Both the position numbers and the translations under genes were made by a program. A stretch of DNA of 50,378 nt from Candidatus Magasanikbacteria bacterium GW2011_GWC2_37_14 (GTDB taxonomy: Bacteria; Patescibacteriota; Patescibacteriia; Magasanikbacterales; UBA922): assembly GCA_000990355.1 (NCBI GenBank), contig LBSX01000014.1:1-50378 (forward strand), read 5' to 3'. Shown here one piece after another: positions 38,450 through 45,632 of this stretch. The number at the start of each line of letters is the position of its first letter. Positions within the stretch are counted from its first letter, which is position 1. The notes below the pieces were generated by a model. It was not told the DNA's origin. It saw only the letters and a list, made by a program, of their open reading frames with translations, and did no database searches.

Positions 38450-39757
38450 TTAGTGAATTGTCAACTTTTGTCGAATTTCGCCGGCCAAATACAATGAGCC
38501 TGTTACCAGTAATAAATCATTCTTTTTGGTTTTTTTTAAACTCCATTTATAAGCCTCGATAGATTTATTAAAAGTTCTAATTTGACAGTTAATTTTGCTA
38601 TCTTTAAGCATTTTTTTAATTAAAGCTAGTTTAGCTGGTTTTTTAAATTGTGAAGCAAATTTGGTAATAGCAATAGTATTTAGTTTAAGAGTGATTAACT
38701 GTTTTATAATTTTTTTGATGTTTTTGTCTTCTGAAAAGCCAATAACCAAATTTAAATTTATAAAATTAAGTTTATTTACAGTTTCAACTGTTGTTTTCAT
38801 CTTATCTGGATTGTGGGCACCATCCAAAATAATTAAAGGTTTTTTAGAAATAATCTCCACTCGTAATGGTAACTTTGTTTTTTCTAAACCAGTTTTTATT
38901 TTTGAATAGGGGATTTTAAGTGATTTGGCAATATTAATTGCTAAAATAGCATTTTTTATTTGATGATTACCAAGTGCGTTTAATTTATAATTATTGTTTT
39001 GGTATTTGAAAATTTGATAATTTGAAAATTGATTGGAAATTGGAAATTGGTTATTGGAAATTTCAAGAGAAACTTGTCTTTTTTTACATTCAGCTTTGAT
39101 AATATTTAAAATGTTTTTATTTTTTTCCGTGGTAAACATTTTGCAGTTTCTCTTGATGATTCCTGCTTTTTCATATGCAATCTTGGTTTTAGTTTTGCCT
39201 AATATTTCGGTGTGGTCCAAACCAATATTGGTTATTACAGCAACATCTTTGTAAGGAATTACATTGGTAGAGTCATAACGCCCACCACAGCCAACTTCCA
39301 AAATACACCACTTTACTCGTTTTTGGGCAAACCAATATAAACCAACGGCAGTCATTAATTCAAAATGAGAAATTGGATCATAAGGAGAATTTTTTAAATA
39401 AGTTGTTAGTTTTGGTTTAAGCTTGGTTATTATTTTTGCAAATTCTTGTTCATTAATTGTTTTACCATTAATTTGCCAACGGGTCATAGTTGGGCCAACT
39501 TCTGGTGAGGTCATGGTACCAGTTTTAAATTTATTGGCTCGCAAAATACTATCAAGCATTAAACAAACTGAACCTTTGCCCGAAGTACCAGTAACATGAA
39601 TATAGTGGGGGATTTGACGTTCTGGATTGTCAATTAAATCTAAAAAATATTGTAAACGTTCAAGATAGACACCACACTCTGTAGCATCTTTTAAATATTC
39701 TTTTCTGCCAAGTTTGGACCACAAAAGAATAAATTTTTTTGCCTGTGAATAATTCAT
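38450..39757 (-). CDS. folC: Folylpolyglutamate/dihydrofolate synthase family (Mur ligase fold)
   Basis: HVTGTSGKGSVCLMLDSIL; EVGCGGRYDSTNVI; GLDHTEILG; LDGAHNPDKM. Confidence 0.92.
   Translation of the reverse strand: MNYSQAKKFILLWSKLGRKEYLKDATECGVYLERLQYFLDLIDNPERQIPHYIHVTGTSGKGSVCLMLDSILRANKFKTGTMTSPEVGPTMTRWQINGKTINEQEFAKIITKLKPKLTTYLKNSPYDPISHFELMTAVGLYWFAQKRVKWCILEVGCGGRYDSTNVIPYKDVAVITNIGLDHTEILGKTKTKIAYEKAGIIKRNCKMFTTEKNKNILNIIKAECKKRQVSLEISNNQFPISNQFSNYQIFKYQNNNYKLNALGNHQIKNAILAINIAKSLKIPYSKIKTGLEKTKLPLRVEIISKKPLIILDGAHNPDKMKTTVETVNKLNFINLNLVIGFSEDKNIKKIIKQLITLKLNTIAITKFASQFKKPAKLALIKKMLKDSKINCQIRTFNKSIEAYKWSLKKTKKNDLLLVTGSLYLAGEIRQKLTIH
39001..39062. repeat. AT-rich repeat inside folC encoding NNQFPISNQFSNYQIFKYQ
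   Basis: GGTATTTGAAAATTTGATAATTTGAAAATTGATTGGAAATTGGAAATTGGTTATTGGAAATT; similar text intergenically at ~1175-1245. Confidence 0.65.
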
Positions 39758-39813
39758 ATTTTAAAAGGCATTTGGCTGTTTTTTTATAAGTATAATATAC
39801 TAAAAAACACCTA

Positions 39814-39842
39814 TTGACAAATTCGTTAAAATGTGCTATGAT
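39814..39842 (+). promoter_or_regulatory. Sigma70-type promoter for the DGR variable-protein gene
   Basis: TTGACA (39814-39819), 17-nt spacer, TATGAT (39837-39842). Confidence 0.7.
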
Positions 39843-39884
39843 AATTTGTTAGTTCTTTTTAAGTTCCTGGTTTTCTTTTTGCTT

Positions 39885-39947
39885 TGTCATCGCGAGGCCG
39901 AAGGCCATGGCCATCCCAATGGGATTGCTTCGTTCCTCGTAATGACA
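39885..39947. repeat. Palindromic repeat in the 5' leader of the DGR target gene
   Basis: TGTCATCGCGAGGCCGAAGGCCATGGCCATCCCAATGGGATTGCTTCGTTCCTCGTAATGACA; termini TGTCAT/ATGACA. Confidence 0.7.
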
Positions 39948-40052
39948 TGTAGAAAGAAGGCCGGGATTACAATATCTCGGCAAAAGGGTGGTAAACCCCA
40001 ACCCGACATGGAGTCGGGTAAAGGCAAACCACACAGCTGGGAGGTGCGGAAC

Positions 40053-40847
40053 ATGGATCGCAAGTTTAAGGGATCGCAGAGCCGGCAGATCGAGAAACTG
40101 GTGGGTGACGTTCTTGCGTCGCTTGCTCCAGACAAGGATGAGCTTCAGGAGCGCGTTCTCGCTGCCCCCGAACGTTCCGCGTTGTTTCAGCAACGTGTGC
40201 GCGAGGTGTTGGTCGCGATGCTGGCGCGGTATTTCATCTCGCTCACGGACGAGGAGGCGTTTGCGTGGCTCATGGAAGATGCCGGGCAGGAGGAGCTGTA
40301 CGCGCGACAGATCATCACTGGTTGCCGCAAGGGCGCCAGGGAGCAAGGGTTCGCGGATAACGTGCCGTGCCACTACGCCGTTGAGGCAGGCGCGACGCTC
40401 AAGTTCACGATCCCCACACTGGGCTTGTGCGTGGATGACTTCAGGTACCTGCAGGGCTGGGCGTTCCCAGACACCCCGACCGAGCGCTGTCTCGTGTCCG
40501 GTGTCCCCACCGCGCTGCGCGAGGCTGCAAGCCAGAACATTACTACGCAGCTCCGGACGCTCGCGGCAGTGGAAGTCCACTGGGGCGTACCGACCGGCTT
40601 CTTCAGTCAGGAGCTTCTGCCGACCGTCTACACGGCGGGTGTCGCCCTCATGCACCACAAGGTCACCAAGCGTGACATGTTCAACGGCCTGTGGGTGCGC
40701 ACTGGCACCTGCATTGCGGGCGGGCGCCGGCTCCGTCTGGACTGGCGCGGTGGTCGGCTCGCCTGCGGCATCTGGCGCTGGGGTGCCGATGGCTTCCCGG
40801 GCCTCGCCGTCGCCGCTCTGGGGGTGACCAAGGCACTCGAGCACTAG
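40053..40847 (+). CDS. DGR variable (target) protein with C-terminal variable region, CLec-like end expected
   Basis: In-frame GC-rich ORF; start 40053 (or 40008) because the promoter -10 overlaps the longer ORF start; C-terminus CIAGGRRLRLDWRGGRLACGIWRWGADGFPGLAVAALGV aligns to the TR. Confidence 0.9.
   Translation: MDRKFKGSQSRQIEKLVGDVLASLAPDKDELQERVLAAPERSALFQQRVREVLVAMLARYFISLTDEEAFAWLMEDAGQEELYARQIITGCRKGAREQGFADNVPCHYAVEAGATLKFTIPTLGLCVDDFRYLQGWAFPDTPTERCLVSGVPTALREAASQNITTQLRTLAAVEVHWGVPTGFFSQELLPTVYTAGVALMHHKVTKRDMFNGLWVRTGTCIAGGRRLRLDWRGGRLACGIWRWGADGFPGLAVAALGVTKALEH
40711..40820 (+). repeat. DGR variable repeat (VR)
   Basis: Gapless alignment to TR 41221-41330: 25 of 29 TR adenines substituted, 1 of 81 non-adenines. 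Confidence 0.97.
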
Positions 40848-40892
40848 GGCTTTCGGCCCTGTCGTTCGGCACGTTGGTCGCTTCGGTTCTTT

Positions 40893-40925
40893 GGCCCTCG
40901 GTTCGCTTCGCGCGGATCGAGGGCC
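40893..40925 (+). terminator. Hairpin downstream of the variable-protein gene
   Basis: GGCCCTCG...CGAGGGCC. Confidence 0.65.
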
Positions 40926-41191
40926 TCTTCATTTATAAAATAAGTTTTTTTAAAGTAAAATTTTTGTTATAATATGTTTGGCTGCGTCGCCAGTTGCTTA
41001 TGTCTATGTCTGCCTGCTGGTAGGCAGGGATATAAGCCGGCAGTACAGGATATATACTCGCCCGAATATCTGCACTTATGGGTTCAGATAGTGTGTGTTT
41101 ATATATTAAATTTATATTCTTTACACCCCGTGCCATTCATTAACGCGCTCAAGGCGCGGCATTAGTTGTAGCTCGCGGAGTATTCCAAAGG

Positions 41192-41200
41192 TGGTATAAT
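41192..41200 (+). promoter_or_regulatory. Extended -10 promoter for TR RNA
   Basis: TGGTATAAT immediately 5' of TR homology; no good -35. Confidence 0.55.
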
Positions 41201-41220
41201 GGACAGTGTTTGGCATTTCT

Positions 41221-41330
41221 GCAATGCGGACGGCAACCGGCTCAATCTGAACTGGAACGATGGTCGGCTCAACTGCGACAACTGGAACTGGGATGACAAT
41301 GACAACCCGAACATCGCCGTCGCCGCTCTG
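41221..41330 (+). repeat. DGR template repeat (TR)
   Basis: AAC/AAT-rich codons in the same phase as VR (CNADGNRLNLNWNDGRLNCDNWNWDDNDNPNIAVAAL); 17-nt identical 3' end TCGCCGTCGCCGCTCTG (41314-41330 / 40804-40820). Confidence 0.97.
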
Positions 41331-41350
41331 ATGGTGTAAAGGTTTAAAAA

Positions 41351-41380
41351 AAAGATACTCAATTTGTTTGAGTATCTTTT
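41351..41380. terminator. Bidirectional hairpin between TR and avd
   Basis: AAAGATACTCAA-ATTTG-like loop-TTGAGTATCTTT, 12-bp perfect stem (41351-41362/41368-41379). Confidence 0.8.
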
Positions 41381-41391
41381 AAATGAGATAT

Positions 41392-41799
41392 TTATTTGTA
41401 AAAATTTTGAGTACTTTGAATCCATTTGCCTAGCATTCTTCCTGTGCTGGCAAGTTTTTGAGATAATTGTCCATATTTTTTAGCGTCCAATCCTTTTGCT
41501 TCCCACAGAAGTGTGACAAAAAATTTTAAGTTATCTAATTTTCTGCTTAACTCATTTAGAAAAATCAGCTTATCTTCGCGTTTAGTATATTTAGCGGTTA
41601 AAGTTATTTCTAAGATATTAATAAACATTTCATCTATTTTTATTCCCAAAGTGTGCCGCGTCAAGCGTGGTAAAAATAATAAAAAATTATGCCACAACAA
41701 ATAACACTCTTTGAACAAAACCAGAATGGGCAGATCATCACTCCGTTGGGGGGGGGTCTTAAAAGTATTCAGATTATTAGAAAGATCCAATTGATTCAT
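41392..41799 (-). CDS. DGR accessory variability determinant-like four-helix-bundle protein
   Basis: LPILVLFKECYLLWHNFLLFLPRLTRHTLGIKIDEMFINILEITLTAKYTKREDKLIFLNELSRKLDNLKFFVTLLWEAKGLDAKKYGQLSQKLASTGRMLGKWIQS; typical Avd layout. Confidence 0.85.
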   Translation of the reverse strand: MNQLDLSNNLNTFKTPPQRSDDLPILVLFKECYLLWHNFLLFLPRLTRHTLGIKIDEMFINILEITLTAKYTKREDKLIFLNELSRKLDNLKFFVTLLWEAKGLDAKKYGQLSQKLASTGRMLGKWIQSTQNFYK

Positions 41800-42816
41800 A
41801 CATATAATGATATTATCAATTTAGAAAATTTATGTTTAGCGTGGAAAGAATTTATTCTTGGTAGGAAAAAGAAAAATGATGTATTAAAATTTAGTGATAA
41901 TCTAATGGATAATATTGTAACACTTCACGAAGATTTGGCAAGTAAGATTTACCAACATGGTGGTTATGAAAATTTTTATGTTAATGACCCGAAACGTCGG
42001 CATATTCACAAAGCAGCTGTCTGTGACCGCTTGCTCCACCACGCCATTTACCGTATTTTGTATCCATTTTTTGATAGAACATTTATTGACAATTCATTTT
42101 CTTGTAGAAAAAATAAGGGACTGCATAAGGCCTTAAACAAGTTTAGAGAAATGTTTTGTAAAGTTAGTAAAAATAACCACCGTGCTTACTGGGTATTAAA
42201 GTGTGATATTAAAAAGTTTTTTGACAGTATCGATCACAAAATTTTATTAGATATTTTGAGTGAGTATATTTCAGATAAAGATGTTATATGGCTACTGGAG
42301 AATGTAGTTGAAAGTTATAGTACAACTCCGGCAACTCCCCTTGAACCCCTTCTTGGTAACAGGGGGACAACAGGCCTGCCACTCGGAAATTTAACCTCGC
42401 AGCTTTTTGCTAATGTTTTTATGAATGTATTTGATCAATTTGTAAAACATAAATTAAAAGTTAAGTATTATGTTCGCTACGCCGATGATTTTGTATTTTT
42501 ATCTAATGATAGACAATATTTAGAAAGTATAATACCTGTAATTCGCAATTTTTTAGTTGAAAAATTAAAATTAACTTTGCATCCTAATAAAATATTTTTG
42601 CAGACAATTACTTCGGGTATCGATTTTCTTGGCTGGAAGCATTTCGTTGGTCATCGTGTACTCCGCAAAACAACACGAAAAAGAATGCTGAGAAGAATTA
42701 AAGAGAACCATACAAATGAAACATTACAATCTTATCTGGGTTTGTTAAGCCACGGTAATGGTGGCAAGGTTAAAGAACAACTTTTAAATGAATATTGGTT
42801 TAATAAAAATTTGTAA
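41689..42816 (+). CDS. DGR-type reverse transcriptase
   Basis: KCDIKKFFDSIDH; TTGLPLGNLTSQLFANVFMN (DGR-type GxxxSQ); YYVRYADDFVFLS (YADD); IDFLGWKHF. True start uncertain (ATG 41689 or TTG 41791). Confidence 0.96.
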   Translation: MPQQITLFEQNQNGQIITPLGGGLKSIQIIRKIQLIHTYNDIINLENLCLAWKEFILGRKKKNDVLKFSDNLMDNIVTLHEDLASKIYQHGGYENFYVNDPKRRHIHKAAVCDRLLHHAIYRILYPFFDRTFIDNSFSCRKNKGLHKALNKFREMFCKVSKNNHRAYWVLKCDIKKFFDSIDHKILLDILSEYISDKDVIWLLENVVESYSTTPATPLEPLLGNRGTTGLPLGNLTSQLFANVFMNVFDQFVKHKLKVKYYVRYADDFVFLSNDRQYLESIIPVIRNFLVEKLKLTLHPNKIFLQTITSGIDFLGWKHFVGHRVLRKTTRKRMLRRIKENHTNETLQSYLGLLSHGNGGKVKEQLLNEYWFNKNL

Positions 42817-42837
42817 TAATGCAAAGATATGGTTAAA

Positions 42838-42868
42838 CAAAAAACAGCTCGATAAAAGCTGTTTTTTG
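42838..42868. terminator. Bidirectional terminator
   Basis: AAAAAACAGCTCGATAAAAGCTGTTTTTT. Confidence 0.8.
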
Positions 42869-42875
42869 TTTCTAA

Positions 42876-43553
42876 TTATTTTACAGAATATTTAGGATTC
42901 AATTTTACAAATGGTAAAGTAATATGGAATTTTTTATTTAGCAAACTAAATAAGTAATTAAAACCAATAAAAGTAACGGTAATACCAATTGCCATTAAAC
43001 CTCGTTCTTTCCAAACAATTGGAATTAAACCAATCCAGACATAAGACTTAAGACCTAAGATATAAAGAAATAAAACCCCGCCAACCGCATGGGCAGTAAA
43101 AGTTGTTCCAAGCGCCCGCAATAAAATTGATTTTTCGTAAAAGAAATAAGCAATGATTGGAACTAACCAATAAAGTGCGTATACCCAAGCAATTCGGCCT
43201 TCGGGGTGAGCCCAAAAAGCAATCATACAAATTGCTGGCACAAGTAATATTAGTTTTGATTTTCGAGCAAAATAGAGAGCAGAAAATAATACTGGAAATA
43301 AACGAATGATTACACTTAGGTCGGTATTAAAACCTTGCCAAGCCCAATTAATTAATTGCATGACGCCAACAGTTACCAAACCCCAAATTGAACCTACAAA
43401 AGCTCCCGCAATTGGACCGTAGAAGTCAAAAAGACTAAATTTGGTGTTAGAACCAATAATGTTGGTAAAAGGAATTTGCATTAAACCAAAACCGGTTAGT
43501 ACAAAAAGTGCGATAAATATTGATTTTTTAGAAATTAAATTTTTTATTTGCAT
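42876..43553 (-). CDS. Integral membrane protein, possibly ECF transporter S-component-like
   Basis: Six or so hydrophobic helices; FDFYGPIAGAFVGSIWGLVTVGVMQLINW. Confidence 0.6.
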   Translation of the reverse strand: MQIKNLISKKSIFIALFVLTGFGLMQIPFTNIIGSNTKFSLFDFYGPIAGAFVGSIWGLVTVGVMQLINWAWQGFNTDLSVIIRLFPVLFSALYFARKSKLILLVPAICMIAFWAHPEGRIAWVYALYWLVPIIAYFFYEKSILLRALGTTFTAHAVGGVLFLYILGLKSYVWIGLIPIVWKERGLMAIGITVTFIGFNYLFSLLNKKFHITLPFVKLNPKYSVK

Positions 43554-43608
43554 ACGTTTTGTTTAAGTTAATAAGTGTATAAGTTTGTAAGTGTGTAAGT
43601 AGCCATTA

Positions 43609-43974
43609 TCACTTTTGAGATTGTATCCAGCGTCTGAGTAGTTTGCCAACTTCATTTGTTAAAGAATAGATTTCTCTTGCTTTTTTTATGTCCAAATATT
43701 CTAAATCTTTTGAAAGAATTAAATAATACTTTACTTCTTCCAACGAAGTTAAAGCCATTGTATAGAAATGTAATCTATCTTTTTTGGTTTCGCGGTGAAA
43801 ACCCTCTGTTATATTAGCTGCTACAGAAACAGAAGCACGACGCATTTGAGAAATTAAAGCATAAAGTTCATCTTTAGGATATGTTTTAGTTATTTTGTAA
43901 ATATGTATTACCAGTTGGTGGGCTTTTTGCCAAGCGTTTAAATCAGTCCAATTTTTTACTAATACCATACTCAA
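43609..43974 (-). CDS. Four-helix-bundle protein, S23/IVS family
   Basis: LNAWQKAHQLVIHIYKITKTYPKDELYALISQMRRASVSVAANITEGFHRETKKDRLHFYTMALTSLEEVKYYLILSKDL. Confidence 0.92.
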   Translation of the reverse strand: MSMVLVKNWTDLNAWQKAHQLVIHIYKITKTYPKDELYALISQMRRASVSVAANITEGFHRETKKDRLHFYTMALTSLEEVKYYLILSKDLEYLDIKKAREIYSLTNEVGKLLRRWIQSQK

Positions 43975-43999
43975 AATACTTATTCACTTACACACTTAC

Positions 44000-45085
44000 T
44001 CACTTACCACTGCCAAGAACGTACATCATTCCACCAAGATTTTTTACCTTACCTTTCATTTCCATTAGGGTAAGTGTAGCATTTGTAGTGGCGCTGTCAA
44101 GGTCAGAGTTTTTAATGATTTGTTCAATATTAATTGGTTCTCGAGAAAGGATTTTCAAAATTTTGGCTTCATTTTCGGTTTCGGGAATAATTTCTCGATT
44201 AACAATAATATCATTTAAACTATCCAATTCTAAAATTTCTAAAATATCTTGGGCTTTGGTAATTAAATGGGCACCAGTTTTTAATAAATTATTTCCACCT
44301 GCTGAATTCATAGTATTGATATTTTGTGGTACAGCAAAAACTTCACGATTATTGTCCAAGGAACATTGAGCAGTAATTAGAGCCCCGGAAGATTCTGGAG
44401 CTTCAATTACTAAAGTGCCCAAGCTCATGCCAGCCACAATGCGGTTGCGACGAGGAAAGGTGTAGTGGGTGGGGATAGTTCCAGGTGGATATTCAGAAAT
44501 TATTGCTCCACCAGCTTCCACAATGCGTTTAGACAGGTTTAAGTGTTGTTTGGGAAAGATGTGGGCGTTGTTGATTCCAGAGCCCAAAACCGCAATAGTT
44601 TGGCCGCCAGCTTTTAGACAGGTGTCGTGGGCAATGCCGTCAATGCCTAGTGCCAACCCAGAGACAATGGTTAAGCCGTGATTCACGAGTTCGTGTGTTA
44701 GTTCTTCGGTAATTTGTTTGCCATAAGTAGAATATTTTCTAGTACCAACTACTGCCAAATTGTAGCCAGTATTATTTAATTTACCTTTTACAAATAAGCA
44801 AAATGGGGGATCATAAATTTCCTTTAATAAACGTGGGTAATCCTGATCTTCTTTGGTTAAACAATAAATGTTTTCGTGTTTTAAAATTTTGGCAATTTTT
44901 TCTTCGTCTAAATTATTTTTCCAGTTTATAAATTCACTAACTAACTTTTCTTCCCAGCCCATTTTTATTAAATCATTGGCGCTAGCTTGCCAGGCATTGT
45001 CTAGATTATCAAAAACCGCTATCAAATTTTGATAGCGTTTAGAGGTTATTTTGGGAAAGTATGAAAGTAAAATTTCTTTTTTCAT
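44000..45085 (-). CDS. dprA: DNA processing protein DprA
   Basis: VGTRKYSTYGKQITEELTHELVNHGLTIVSGLALGIDGIAH; FPRRNRIVAGMS. Confidence 0.96.
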   Translation of the reverse strand: MKKEILLSYFPKITSKRYQNLIAVFDNLDNAWQASANDLIKMGWEEKLVSEFINWKNNLDEEKIAKILKHENIYCLTKEDQDYPRLLKEIYDPPFCLFVKGKLNNTGYNLAVVGTRKYSTYGKQITEELTHELVNHGLTIVSGLALGIDGIAHDTCLKAGGQTIAVLGSGINNAHIFPKQHLNLSKRIVEAGGAIISEYPPGTIPTHYTFPRRNRIVAGMSLGTLVIEAPESSGALITAQCSLDNNREVFAVPQNINTMNSAGGNNLLKTGAHLITKAQDILEILELDSLNDIIVNREIIPETENEAKILKILSREPINIEQIIKNSDLDSATTNATLTLMEMKGKVKNLGGMMYVLGSGK

Positions 45086-45628
45086 TTAAATTAATTTTAA
45101 TATTTCCTCCAGACTCCTGTTTATTACTTCTTCAACTTTTTTTCTTTCCAAAAGTCCAAATTTATTTAAAACAAATTTAGCAGTATCTTTCATTTTTTTT
45201 TCGTTTTCACTTGCAATACCTACTCGTACTCGGATAAAATTTTGAGTTTTAAGGTGTTCAATAATTGATTTGACTCCGTTGTGTCCAGCATCGCTTCGGT
45301 CTTTTTGTACGCGAATGTCTCCTAATTTTAAATCTTTGTCATCATGCACCACAATTAAATCTTTAACAGTTAATTTATAAAAATGAGCAATTAATTGTAC
45401 GGCCTCACCAGAGTTATTCATAAATGTTAAAGGCTTGGTCAAAACTATTTTTTCATTGTTTAATGTTAGCCCACAGATTTCGGCATTAAATTTTTTGCTT
45501 AATTCCCAATTAGAAGCGCCAGAAAGTACCAGTTTTTTTTGTAAAGCATCCAGCACCATAAAACCCACGTTATGACGTGTTTTAAGATATTCTTTTCCAG
45601 GATTTCCTAAACCAATGATTAATTTCAT
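45086..45628 (-). CDS. pth: Peptidyl-tRNA hydrolase
   Basis: MKLIIGLGNPGKEYLKTRHNVGFMVLD; LTKPLTFMNNSGEAV. Confidence 0.97.
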   Translation of the reverse strand: MKLIIGLGNPGKEYLKTRHNVGFMVLDALQKKLVLSGASNWELSKKFNAEICGLTLNNEKIVLTKPLTFMNNSGEAVQLIAHFYKLTVKDLIVVHDDKDLKLGDIRVQKDRSDAGHNGVKSIIEHLKTQNFIRVRVGIASENEKKMKDTAKFVLNKFGLLERKKVEEVINRSLEEILKLI

Positions 45629-45632
45629 AAGT

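Noticed and set aside
39831-40052. N-terminal part of ORF 39831-40847 as coding
   Set aside because: Overlaps the promoter -10 and a palindromic repeat; start at 40053 or 40008 is more plausible.
39988-40827. 279-aa plus-strand ORF in an alternative frame of the variable-protein gene
   Set aside because: Arg/Ser-rich translation typical of an out-of-frame GC-rich gene; wrong phase relative to TR codons.
39849-40844. Long minus-strand ORF (331 aa) antisense to the DGR variable-protein gene
   Set aside because: GC-rich shadow ORF; the plus-strand frame carries the TR/VR relationship, promoter and VR-phase codons.
41162-41425. 87-aa minus ORF across the TR
   Set aside because: Antisense to the TR and runs through its terminator; no independent support.
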